NCBI GenBank assembly: GCA_003255025.1
Contig: QANY01008782.1
Span: forward strand, 624,659 to 688,658
DNA length: 64,000 nucleotides
From: Datisca glomerata
Lineage: Eukaryota > Streptophyta > Magnoliopsida > Cucurbitales > Datiscaceae
Direction: 5' to 3'
Shown here: one piece after another, positions 13,191 to 23,387 of the stretch
How the letters are laid out: the number at the start of each line of letters is the position of its first letter
Numbering within the stretch: position 1 is the stretch's first letter
Made by a program: the position numbers and the translations under genes
The notes under the pieces: model-generated
Databases searched by the model: none
What the model was told of the DNA's origin: nothing
The model's input: only the letters and a program-made list of their open reading frames with translations

Positions 13191-13779
13191 CGAACACGGT
13201 TCGGTTATCAATAAAAAAGAAATTAAATCTAAACTTTTGATTCGAACCATTAAACCGTGAAATATATATGAACCGAAATGAGAAATAATTTTATTTTCAA
13301 CAAAATCTCAACCTTAAAATCTGAAGCTTTTATTATGTCTAACCGTCTAAAACGAGTATCAAATGTATCATAGATCACATCAATGCTAAAAAGTCTGTCA
13401 ACACAACATTCTCAAAGCATTTTAGCACGATAACAGTTTTAACACAACATTTAGTAACTCTTACAAAACATTATTCGAATCCATTGAAACACAACAAATA
13501 AAATTGCCAGCTAAAATGTCGAGTTCTTCATATTCAATTTCCAACCACCAACATCATATCGTCGCAATCTTGTACTTGGAACATTCTATGAAAAATTGTA
13601 AGCTGGTAGAATAATACATATTTTTGTAAGGAAAAATGCTATAAATATTACAAAAATTGAGATACCTTCATCAAGTCCAAGACATTCTTGCATTGTCTCA
13701 TTGAGATTAATAATATTCACTTGTTTACTTATGCTTTAATTTTTGCATAAATTTGAACTTCAACTATTTTTGGAGCCAA

Positions 13780-14299
13780 TGAACTGCGGATTAGATCCAC
13801 TATACGTTCACCGGTACTGAAGGCCGACTCAAAGCAACTGTGGATATAGGAATTGCCAAGACATCTCTAACTATAAGGCTAAGAACCTCATATTTTGAAG
13901 AGTTTACTTTCCACCAATAGAATATCCAAATTCACATCCCGTTTTAAACAATGCTCTAACAAGTATCTCTCAATCTCATTCTTAACCTTTAAGTTATCTT
14001 CCTCAAGCATGACCTTAACAAATCTCACATTGATATTAAATGGTTCTTGAATTTTATCATCATTTCCAACTCCATTTTCAAATGATTGTGATGATTGTCC
14101 AACATGTTGCACTTCTGTCTTTCAAATCTACCTTAAATTTGGCTTTATACTTCTCATACAACCTCTATAAAGTAGACAAAACTTTCTTTTTCACATCAAC
14201 GGCAACCTCACGCTCATACAAAACTTCACCATAATATTGTACATATCTCATTTTGTAATGTGGATCAAGAACAACAGCAACATACAACATATAGTTTAA
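13780..14299 (-). pseudogene. hAT transposase, C-terminal part
   Basis: Translated from the minus strand, the 14299 end starts YMLYVAVVLDPHYKMRYVQY, followed by a coiled stretch, then NEIERYLLEHCLKRDVNLDILL near 13990-13920. It ends with the DVLAIPISTVA-like hAT dimerisation core near 13860-13810. Stops and frame changes are present. The dimerisation domain normally holds a W between DIL and the conserved core; here that part is degraded. It is contiguous with the 18615-19090 fragment in the pre-insertion allele. Confidence 0.8.
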
Positions 14300-14518
14300 T
14301 GTAGAATATTTGTGTTTAAATGTAAGATATTCTGAATTTAAATTCTAAATGCCTGTAGGATTTGGTTTCTAAAATAAAGGGATATTTTCTCTCCTTATTT
14401 GCTATGATTTAGTTTCTAGTTTTAAGGGATTCAATTTTCTACTGAAGGCCTATATATTTTGTATGCTTGCTCTATTGTAGTTAAGGGCAATTAAAATATT
14501 TTCATTCCAAAATCTACA
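14300..14518 (+). repeat. Copia 5' LTR
   Basis: It starts tgtagaatatt and ends aatctaca. It is alignable end to end with 18338-18614, sharing 'ggatattttctctccttatt', 'ttttaaggg/aatgca' and 'ctctattgta'. It lacks the extra internal copy seen in the 3' LTR. Confidence 0.9.
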
Positions 14519-14530
14519 CGGTATCAAAGC
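14519..14530 (+). promoter_or_regulatory. Primer-binding site (initiator tRNA-Met type)
   Basis: The sequence cggtatcaaagc differs slightly from the usual plant Copia primer site TGGTATCAGAGC and lies directly after the LTR. Confidence 0.8.
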
Positions 14531-14612
14531 ACACCTCTGACTATCATCTTTATCGTATTCGTTTTCATTGTTAATCATCTTTTCATCATCATTTTAATGA
14601 CCAAATACGGTA

Positions 14613-17600
14613 TGGCTACTGGAAGTCAAAGTCTTGGTTCTGAAGTCTTGGTTCTGAAGTCACCTCCAGCCCTGAAATAACTCCAACGGCTGCCAATCAT
14701 GGTGGATCTGATGCCCCCTCTCTCACCATCGTCCACAAGTTTAACGGGTAGAACTTTCTTCAGTAGTCTCAGTTTGTTACGATGTTCATATATGGCAAAG
14801 GGAATTAAAAATATATCACGGGTGAGGTTACTATCTAAGAAAAGAAGACTCAAAATACAAGACCTAGAAGGTTGAAAATCACCTGGTGATGTCTTGGCTT
14901 ATTAACTCAATGAACAATGATATAGGATAAAATTTTCTCCTATATGGGACAACAAAGGAGATTTGGGATGTTGTCTGGGAAACGTATTTCAGTTCTGAGA
15001 ATACTTCAGAATTATTTTAAGTCGAAGCCATTCTTCACGACATGCAGCAGGGAGACCTCTCTGTCACTTACTATTTCAACACCCTCACAGATTACTGGCA
15101 GCAATTAGATTGTTTAAGGTTCATTCATGGAAGTGTTCGAATGATTCAGTGTTGCATAAAAATATTGTTGAGTAGAAAAGGACTTTCAAGTTCTTGTTTG
15201 GCCTCAATAAAAACCTAGATGAAGTCAAAGGAAGAATAATGAGTACAAAGCCTTTCCCAAGCATTATAGAGGCTGTTTTTTAGGTCCGCAGAGAAGAAAG
15301 CAGGGAAAAGGTCATGATGGGACCACAAAATCATGCACCTATTGTTGAAGGATCAACGCTGCCTGCAAGGAGTTCCTCTAATAACACCCATGACAATCGA
15401 CCAAGAAAGGAGAGACCTTGGTATGATCATTGCCGCAAGCTTGGACATGTCTAAGACAGCTGCTGGAAACTTCATAGGAAACCAGCAGAAAACCTAGAGA
15501 AAGTCATGGATATATTGCTGAAAGACATGGATATATTGTTGCAATCATCGTGGAGGAGATCCCAAAATAAACTGAATCAAGTCCATTTTCGAAGGAACAG
15601 TTGGAAAATCTTTAGAAAATATTTAATCATACTTCTCTACATCAATCAAGTCATTCGTCTAGTACAAGGATGGTAGCACAGAGCGGTAAAAGTTCAATAG
15701 CTCTTGTTGTCAATAAAAGGTTCTCTAAACCTTGGATATTGGACTCAGGAGCGTCAGATCATATGACTGGAGATAAAACATTGTTTCATTTATCTAACCG
15801 GTGTATTAATAATCAAGCTGTTAGAATGACAAATGGGTGTCTCTCCAAGGTTAAAGGCATTAGTTCTATACGGATTACCAATGATATGGTTCTAGACTCA
15901 GTTTTACATGTCCTTGATCTTGATTGCGATCTCCTTTCAATTAGGCAATTTATGGTTTATCATAATTGTGTGGCTAAATTTTTTCAAACTTGTATGAATT
16001 TCAAGAACTGGATTTGGGAGGAGGATTGACAATGCTAATTTGTGTTTGGGACTCTCTTCTTGAAGGCGATAATTTTCTAATAAGACAAGCTAAGAATTCT
16101 AGTTTGTTTCTTTTGTTGGCCAGTCAAGTCTAAACTCTTATGTCAATAAGGATAGTAAAATAATGTTATGACACTATCTTTCAGGACATCCAAATTTTAT
16201 GTATTTAGAATATTTGTTTCTTTCACTTTAGTTGTGAAATATGTCAACTCTCCAAACATACTCCAAGTAGTTATCCTAGTATGTTATATAAACCATCTCA
16301 TCCATTTTTTATGATTCATAGTGATGTGTGGGGACCCTCAAAAGTATAAAATATTACGGGTAAAATATGGATTGTTTCCTTTATCAACGATCATACTAGG
16401 TTAACATGGAGTTTTCTTATGATAGAGAAATCTGAAGTTCGAAAAATCTTTCAAAATTTCAATCAAATGATACCAACTCAATTCCAAACAAATATTTTTT
16501 TAAATTGATAATGCCAATGAATATTATCATTCCATTCTTGGAGTTTATCTCTTGAATCAAGGTATCATTCATATAAGTTCATGTGTCGACATCTCTCAAC
16601 AAACGCAATAGCCAAAAGGAAAAATAGACACTTGTTTGAAGTAGCTAGGTCACTCATGTTTTCTACAAATGTTCCCAAATATTTCTGGGGATAAGTGGTT
16701 CCTATAGCCACTTATCTCATTAATAAGATGCCTTATAGAGTCCTCAAGTTTCAAACTTTATGTCAAACACTTCTTAAATCTTATCCTCATAGAAGAATCA
16801 TCTCTTCCATTGATATTAAAATCTTTGGTTGCACTGCTTTCGTTCATATCCATCAAATCATTGCACTAAATTAGATCTAAAATCCATAAAATGTATCTTT
16901 CTTGGATACTATCCACATCAGAAAGGAAATAAGTATTATTCTTCTACCACAAATAAGGTATATAACTCTATGGATGTTACAATTTTTTTAACATCAATCC
17001 TATTATCCTAGAACTAGAATTCTGGGGGAGAATATGATGGAATTTCAATTCTAGGAAAATATTTCTAGTCTAGAATCTCATCTACAATATGATCTCCGCC
17101 CATTCATTCCATCTTGGTCTTCGTTTCAATAACCAGAAACTGTCTCAGACACACAAAACATCATTCCCAGTGTTATATCCACTCAAAGTCCATCCAAAGA
17201 TGTCTCATCCGAACCAATTCCAGCAAGAGGAACACAACCAAAAATTGACAAACAGTTCATTGTCTATACTAAAAAAAGGAAACCAAGAAAAGAGATAGAA
17301 TCTTCAACACCTTTCACTATTCTCTAAGAACCTGAACCGAATATAGAACCTGCTCAAATTCACTCAGGTATGAAAAAATATGATCATGATAATATTGATA
17401 GCATCTCTGCCCCCGATAATCTTGGTCTGCCTATTGCACTTAGAAATGGAGTTCAGACTTGTACATCACATCCCATTGGTGATTTTGTGTTATATAATGA
17501 ATTATTACCATCCTGTAAGGCATTTATGTCTACTTTTGATAGTGTGCAGGTCCCTAATACAATAAAGGAGGCTCTAAAGGATCTGTAGTGGAAATAGTCA

Positions 17601-18330
17601 GTGCCTTAATTAAAAATGGCACATGGATTGTCACTGATCTTCCTTCTAGAAAAGGTATAGTCAATTATAAATGATTGTTCACATTTATCTCTCTCATACG
17701 CAGCCTAATATAGGCTTCTCTGTAAGTGTTGTGAGTCAATATATGAATAGTCCAACAGAAGTGCATATGGAGGTTGTATGTCAAATTCTAATATACCTAA
17801 AAATGACATCTGGAAGAGGCCTACTATACAAGAAAAATGATAATAGGGAAGTTGATGTTTTTACAGGTGTTGATTGGCCAGGTGACGCTTGAGATAGAAT
17901 ATCAGCTTCAAGGTATTATACATATGCTTGGGGAAACCTTGTAACCTAGAGAAGCAAAAAACAATCAGTTATCTTAAGAAGTAGTGCTGAAGCAGAGTTT
18001 AGGGCACTTGCCCTTGGTATTTGTGAAGGTATGTGGTTAAGACGGTTACTACATGAACTGGGAGTGACTTTGAAGAGGCCAATTAAATTATTGTGTGATA
18101 ACCAGGCTGCAATAAGCATTGCTAAAATTCTTGTTCACCATGAGAGGACCAACCATATTATGATAGATAGACATTTTATCTCTGAGAAGATTGAGAATGA
18201 AATTGTGCAAACAGTTTATACTCCTACATGGTCTCAGATTGCAAACATCCTCATAAAGGCCTTGCCTAGAAATAACTTTACAGAATTAAGAAGCAAGCTG
18301 GGCATGTTTGATATTTACAACCCAGTTTGA
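14613..18330 (+). pseudogene. Copia gag-pol, degenerate, RT core deleted
   Basis: Gag is broken by many stops. A zinc knuckle CRKLGHV-stop-DSCWKLH lies near 15430-15475. Protease is in an open stretch at 15670-16029 with WILDSGASDHMTG. The integrase zinc and core regions lie near 16170-16400 (GHPNF, CEICQLSKHTPSS, FFMIHSDVWGPSK). The CIFLGYYPHQKGNKYY capsid-like motif is near 16890-16940. The RT start, PNTIKEALKD near 17555-17585, jumps within about 100 bp to the RT end, IYLSHTQPNIGFSVSVVSQ near 17680-17735. The LYVDD catalytic part is therefore absent. RNase H at 18031-18330 has LCDNQAAISIA and ERTNHIMIDRHFI. Confidence 0.88.
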
Positions 18331-18337
18331 GGGGGAG

Positions 18338-18614
18338 TGTAAAATATTTATATTTAAATATAAGATATTCTGAATTTAAATTTAGAATATCTGTAGGATT
18401 TGGTTCCTGAAATAAAGGTAAGATATTCTGAATTTAAATTCAGAATATCTATAGGATTTGGATTCTAAAATAAAAGGATATTTTCTCTCCTTATTTGATA
18501 TGATTTAGTTCCTAGTTTTAAGGAATGCAGTTTTCTATTGAAGGCCTATGTATTTTACATGTTTGCTCTATTGTAATTAGGGTTGATTAATATATTTTCA
18601 TTCCAAAATCTTCA
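18338..18614 (+). repeat. Copia 3' LTR with internal duplication
   Basis: It begins tgtaaaatatt just after the polypurine tract and ends aaaatcttca. It is about 58 bp longer than the 5' LTR, because the 'taagatattctgaattt...ggatttgg' segment is present twice. The second copy holds a perfect 30 bp palindrome at 18421-18450. Confidence 0.88.
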
Positions 18615-19090
18615 TTTACCTTTTCAGAACCTCTTCAATATTTGTCATACTTGACGGTCATACTACTTGCCATTTTTTCAGAAAAAAATTATTTGATCAG
18701 GAATAAGTTCGGATACTACTTTCTGTCAAACAAACCTCATTAAAATACCCATTCATGATAACATTTAAAGACTAGAAATCCTCAATGTTACTTCAAAAAA
18801 CTTTCAAAAGCTTGATAAACATATAAGCATTCTCATCTTTTAGAGGATCAAGTTTCTTCTCGTCTCCATGGAGCTCCATCAAATAATGTGCATCTTACTC
18901 TCCAAGCCTCTCAAATACATTTTGATACTTTTCAGCTACCTCCAACATCAAATGAGTGGAATTCCAACTGGTGGAAATGTCAAGGGAATTTATACTACTT
19001 GTAATTATTTTTCCAGCATCAATACAAGGTTTAAACTTTTGAAACTGAGAAGGAGAAGACATCACATATTTTACTGTATTGCGGATTCAA
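18615..19090 (-). pseudogene. hAT transposase, middle part
   Basis: The minus strand gives VKYVMSSPSQFQKFKPC near 19075-19030, then SLDISTSWNSTHLMLEVAEK and YQNVFERLGE near 18990-18900. After a gap it reads VIMNGYFNEVC and MASSMTVKYDKY then RGSEKVN at 18615. This is the RNase H-fold middle and DUF4413-like region of plant hAT transposases. It contains in-frame stops (for example TGA for W after KYDKY). It closely resembles the second hAT copy at 37606-39097. Confidence 0.8.
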
Positions 19091-19335
19091 ATTATGGACT
19101 CATGGAAGACATCACATATTTGTCTTCTGAAGTTATTTTCTCAACTTCTTTTCTTTTCTGTTCTAAATATTTTCCCGTTCTGAAGACATTTCTTTTTTGT
19201 TCTAAAGACATTTCTTTTTCCATTCTCCAGACTTCCCGTTCTGAAGACATTTCTTTTTTCGTTCTTCAGACTTTCCCGTCCTGAAGACACATTCTTTTCT
19301 ATTCTTTCAAACTTTCCCGTTCTGAAGACATTTAA
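19091..19335. repeat. CCCGTTCTGAAGACATTT array
   Basis: Imperfect units of about 25-40 bp alternate 'ttcccgttctgaagacattt' and 'cttttttcgttcttcagac'. No protein is supported; the open frame across it is a by-product of pyrimidine-rich repeats. Confidence 0.65.
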
Positions 19336-19399
19336 TTTTCTTTCTGAGAACGGCGTACGTAAACGCTCCCAAGGACTTAGGCTCCTTCAATGGAACCAT

Positions 19400-19745
19400 G
19401 ACCCCATTTTGATTTTCTTCTGAGAGTAGGATTTATGAACTGCCTCTCCCAATGACTTACGCCCTTAGTTCCTTCTGAGAGTAGGATTTATGGTTGCCTC
19501 TCCCAAGGATTTACACCCTTAGTTACTTTTGAGAGTAGGACTTATGAATTACCCCTCCCAAGGACTTACGTCCTTAGTTCATTCTAAGAGTATGACTTAC
19601 GAATTACCCCTCCCGATGACTTATGCCCTCAATTCCTTCTGAGAGTAGGACTTATGAACTGCCCCTCCCAAGAACTTACGCCCTTAGTTCATTCTAAGAG
19701 TAAGATTTATGAATTACCCTTCCCAAGGACTTATGCCCTTAGTTC
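19400..19745. repeat. Tandem repeat, unit about 55 bp, about six copies
   Basis: Copies follow 'ttctgagagtaggacttatg', 'aattacccctcccaaggac' and 'ttacgcccttagtt'. Spacing is regular and divergence moderate. Confidence 0.8.
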
Positions 19746-20429
19746 CATTGTCGAAGAAGAGAGAGAGTTGACAGTCTGTACGTTATCACGTTACAAGTTT
19801 TGATTGAGAACTTCAAATTGAATTCTGTAAATTTCTTTAATAAGTAGACTTTTGCATCCTCCTCATGCTATAAGATTTGTCGTATAGTTTGATTCCAATA
19901 AATACAGTTTAATTTCTGTAGTTGATCGTTCTACATAATGTGCTTTCCTAAGCAGTCTTCATGAAAATTATCATAACCTTTTTTTTCGCTCCGAATCAAG
20001 TTCTACAAAATTCTTTTAGAAGTATACATCCATATCTTTTTAAAGATATATAATATGCTATGTAAGTCTATACAGTTTAAAAAGAAATGAAATTTGAAAG
20101 ACGTGATTAAGTTTACTTTCATGTATAAAGATAACCATAATTTTGATATGGAGCTCAACTTGAATTCTGTAAAATTCTTCATGAAGCATACTCTCGTATC
20201 CTTATGATTATATGACTCGCCATGTAATTTTTCTTCTAACCCTTTTCATTTTATTTCAATTTCCGTTCCCGTTATCGCTTCTGTTGTTAAGACATTTCTG
20301 TTCACGTCATCACGACGTCTCTGTTCTCGTAGTTAGGATGCCTCTATTCTCGTTGTTTGTTCATACTTTATTTCTTGCACTCATAAATTCCTTTTGAATG
20401 ACTGAATTTGCTTAAGTCATAGCTTTCCC
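19746..20429. other. Gene-free pyrimidine-rich DNA
   Basis: No exon or RNA gene is seen. Scattered 'ccgttc' words connect it with the flanking arrays. Confidence 0.4.
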
Positions 20430-21110
20430 TTTTTTGGTCTTCCCGTTCTAAAACATTTGAACGCAATCTCCTTGGTTTTCCCATTCTGAAACGTTTGAGC
20501 GGCAACTTTCTGGACTTTCCCATCCTAAGAGATTTGAATGTGGTCTTCTTTGCTTAGATTTTTACTCTGAAGTTTTTTCTTTGAAATTTCTTCCTAACTC
20601 TTTTAACTTTTCTAACGACTTTCTTTTCTGAAATCCTTTCAAATTTCTATTATGAAATTCTAACACTCTAATTTTTTCTTTTCTAAAGAGCTGAAGCTTC
20701 TCTGATTTTGAACTTCAACTTTTTCGTTCTGAAGCCCTGACTTCGACTTTTCTGAAGCTCTGACCTCAACTTTTATGAAGCTTTTATTTTATTTTATGAG
20801 CTTTCTGATCTCTTCTTTTCTTATTCGCTCTGATTTTTTAACTCATCCTTCCTTCGAATGGATTTTTGTTCTGATCTCAGGAATTTCTCATTTCTCGAGA
20901 CTTTTCTCAATCTCAGGACTTTTCCCATTTCTCGAGACTTTTCCTGATCTCAGGACTTTTCCCGTTCTTAGAACTTTCTTGTTGCCAAGCTAATTCTGTT
21001 CCCATTTCAAGCTAATTATGTTCCCGTTCTGAAGATAATTCTGTTCCCATTCTCAGGATTTTCCCGTGCTTGAGACTTTCTCGTTCTTGAGAAACTTTCC
21101 GTTCTTAAGT
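20430..21110. repeat. Pyrimidine-rich degenerate repeat ('ctcaggacttttcccatt', 'ctgaagctctgacttc')
   Basis: Short motifs such as 'cttttcccatttctcgagac', 'ttcccgttctgaag' and 'tctgaagctctgac' recur irregularly. It is probably the same array family as 19091-19335 and 22060-22290. Confidence 0.6.
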
Positions 21111-22059
21111 CATTTCAACTCAAAACTTTAAATCCAATTAGAATTAAAACTCAAAACTTTGTTTAACACAAGTCAAATAAGTTCTCCTCTCCTCTTTTTT
21201 TAAGATGTTGATAATGATGTAAAAGAAATAAGCCAATAGAATATGCAAGGAATGAGTTTACCGTTTTCTGTTCCGTTTCCAGTTTTGTACTTGTTATTGT
21301 TCCCATGTCTACTTCCAACCCATTTGTTGTTTATGTTCCCGCTTTTGTTGCTGAGGGGGCGTTTGATTTGGTTTTTGGCATTTTGGGAGGGATTTCTTTG
21401 AGTTTTTCTCTCGCTCTTAATGAAATCGTCAAATGTAAAGGGTTTTTTTTATAGGGAAAACCTTCTACAAACAAATTATAAAAATCATAATTTAAATAGA
21501 GAATGAGATAATAAAGACACCATCATTTATGTGGAAACTCTTAAAGGGAAGAAAAACCACGGAGAGATTGTTGATATTCACAAGTGTAAAAGATCTTACA
21601 CAGTTGTTGATGAGAGAAGAGAGGAATGGCAGTGCCTATAGTTGAGATTTGCTTAGGTCATTCTTTTTTTTTTTTACATGAGCTTGTACTTATAGGCCTT
21701 ATAATAATAAGATTAATAAAGATAAAGGGGGATGATCACACTCATCTATGTTTTCGACTAATGGGATCTTCTCCAGGTATGGGCTCTCATGCTCAGCTTA
21801 TCCACTATATTGTCTTTGTCACCGCTGAATTAATCGTAGCAATAAGATCCATCCCATGGTTCTGATCCTCTTCCTTTTCCTTTTTCCTTTTCATTTCTCA
21901 TCTCTCCCCTGTCTCGCTCAGCCATCAATCAATCACTGCCACTTGACGATTTCTTGTGGTTCCGAGCTAATTAGTCAGAGCCACTTGGTGGCCTGCCAAT
22001 ATATTTTGTCCTAATCACTCAGTTTACATAATCAATTACGGCCACTTGATTGTCAGTCT
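21111..22059. other. Gene-free DNA inside the array block
   Basis: The stretch includes a run of T (near 21665) and a 'ccacttg' motif recurring at 21939, 21982 and 22044. The 79-residue frame near 21626-21865 has no recognisable domain and is not called. Confidence 0.4.
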
Positions 22060-22290
22060 GAACCCATTTTTCCCGTTCTGTTGTTCTTACCCGTCTTGGA
22101 AGTGATGGTCCCCCGTTCTGGAAGCGATAGTCCCCTCGTTCTAGAAACGATAGTTACCCGTTCCAGAAGCGATAGTCCCCCCATTCCAGAAGCGGTAGTC
22201 CCCCGTTCTGGAAGTGAAGGTTCCCCGCTTCAGCATTCTTTCCCGTTCTGACGAGATCTCCCGTTTCAGCATTTTTTCTGTACACGTGTC
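22060..22290. repeat. Tandem repeat 'cccgttctggaagcgatagt', unit about 24 bp
   Basis: About seven imperfect copies vary between 'ccgttctggaagcgatagtc' and 'cgttccagaagcgatag', ending in 'cccgttctgacgag'. Confidence 0.8.
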
Positions 22291-22719
22291 TTCTCTCGGG
22301 AATCTGCACTTAGTGGTTTTTTCGCTTTTCGCGAGCCCTAGATAGGTCCATTTTGTCCACATGGCAACGAGTATTTTTTACCTGCTCACTACCATCATAG
22401 ATTCATGTACGTTTCCGCTCTATATTGATTTGATTATTGGTGTGTTTAACATGAGATCTTAAAATTTTATTGAGATACCGTTGAGATTTTAAATTTTACA
22501 AAAATCTCTTGCCGCAAGAGAAAAACAACCTCAAGAGGAGATGGTCATATCATCAACTATACGCTAGCTACACCATTAAAGTTGAATGCTAAAGAAAGAT
22601 CATTTATACAATTTCCATTCACAAATGTTAATATAATTGATAAAGAGAAACTCATAACTAGAGGTTGATTTAGGCCCCTGATGTCATTTGTTTTAGTGGA
22701 GAAAGGTGTAGGTTTTAAA

Positions 22720-22870
22720 TTGAGATAAATACTACACGGAAAAAATAAATAAAGATAAATATAACTAAATTGACAATTTAACAATTTTGTCGGTGATAAT
22801 TTTCCATCCCTCTAAGCCATCTTCATGAACTTCTATTGAAGTGGCCTTGACTAAATTAGAGAGACAGCTT
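22720..22870. repeat. Direct repeat, copy B
   Basis: Partner of 13045-13190 in the same orientation, sharing 'aattttgtcggtgataattt', 'catgaacttctatt' and 'actaaattagagagacagc'. Confidence 0.7.
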
Positions 22871-23343
22871 TTGCCCATTATTCACACCGCAAGTATTTTT
22901 GTGAATTCAGATAATTATTTATGAGAATTGATGAAAAATAAAAAAGTATTTTTTTACTTTTTTTAAAAATTAATCTAAACTGTTAATATTTAAATCAAGA
23001 TATATATATCTCTAGTTCGGCGGAACAGAGTCAAACCGGATTGCTTAGCAAAAGCAAAGTTAGCTCTTCAGTCTGTAATTCGGGTGTTTAATGTCATGGG
23101 AAAGACTTAAATATAATAATTACACCGACCAATGCGAGAAATTCATCAACAGCAAAAGGAAAAACAGGAGAAAACCCAACCCATACAAGTCCCTCTCTCT
23201 CTCTCTCTCTCCCTCAATAATAGAAAAACTGATGGGTAGCCAAATACTGATGCTCTTTTGTCTTGTAGCCTTCATCCTCCATAAAAGGACTATTATGATG
23301 ACAAAATGGTCACAAAGTGCAAATTTTTTTCAAGAAAGAGAAT

Positions 23344-23383
<40 letters not shown>
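22871..23383 (+). promoter_or_regulatory. Upstream region and 5' UTR with CT and GA microsatellites
   Basis: The flank of the gene at 23384 has a (CT)n run near 23193-23211 and a (GA)n run at about 23349-23383 ending at the start codon. GA/CT repeats are common in plant core promoters and leaders. An upstream ATG frame (23306) runs through the GA repeat in frame with the gene, but its N-terminal part is repeat-encoded, so the later start is preferred. Confidence 0.5.

Positions 23384-23387
<4 letters not shown>

Larger units (their letters stand above)
14300..18614 (+). mobile_element. Copia-type LTR retrotransposon with both LTRs, nested in hAT
   Basis: The element has a 219 bp 5' LTR (14300-14518), a tRNA-Met type primer site (14519-14530), degenerate gag-pol, a polypurine tract (gagggggag, 18329-18337) and a 277 bp 3' LTR (18338-18614). 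The flanking 5 bp are tttaa on the left and tttac on the right, a one-mismatch target-site duplication. Removing the element with one copy restores continuity of the hAT frame. Catalytic RT is deleted, so it could only have moved in trans or died afterwards. Confidence 0.9.
13188..19090 (-). mobile_element. hAT transposon relic, interrupted by a Copia element
   Basis: hAT transposase sequence is found on the minus strand at 19090-18615 and again at 14299-13780, with the Copia element 14300-18614 between. Skipping the Copia joins the frame as ..SEKVN|Y..LYVAVVLDP, the expected hAT order. The low-coordinate end near 13188 carries 'ccgaacacggttcggtt', resembling hAT terminal and subterminal motifs. 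The 5' part of the transposase, including the BED zinc finger, is missing beyond about 19090, where a pyrimidine-rich array begins. Confidence 0.75.

Noticed and set aside
18868..19284. 138-residue plus-strand open frame
   Set aside because: Antisense to hAT transposase and then pyrimidine repeat.
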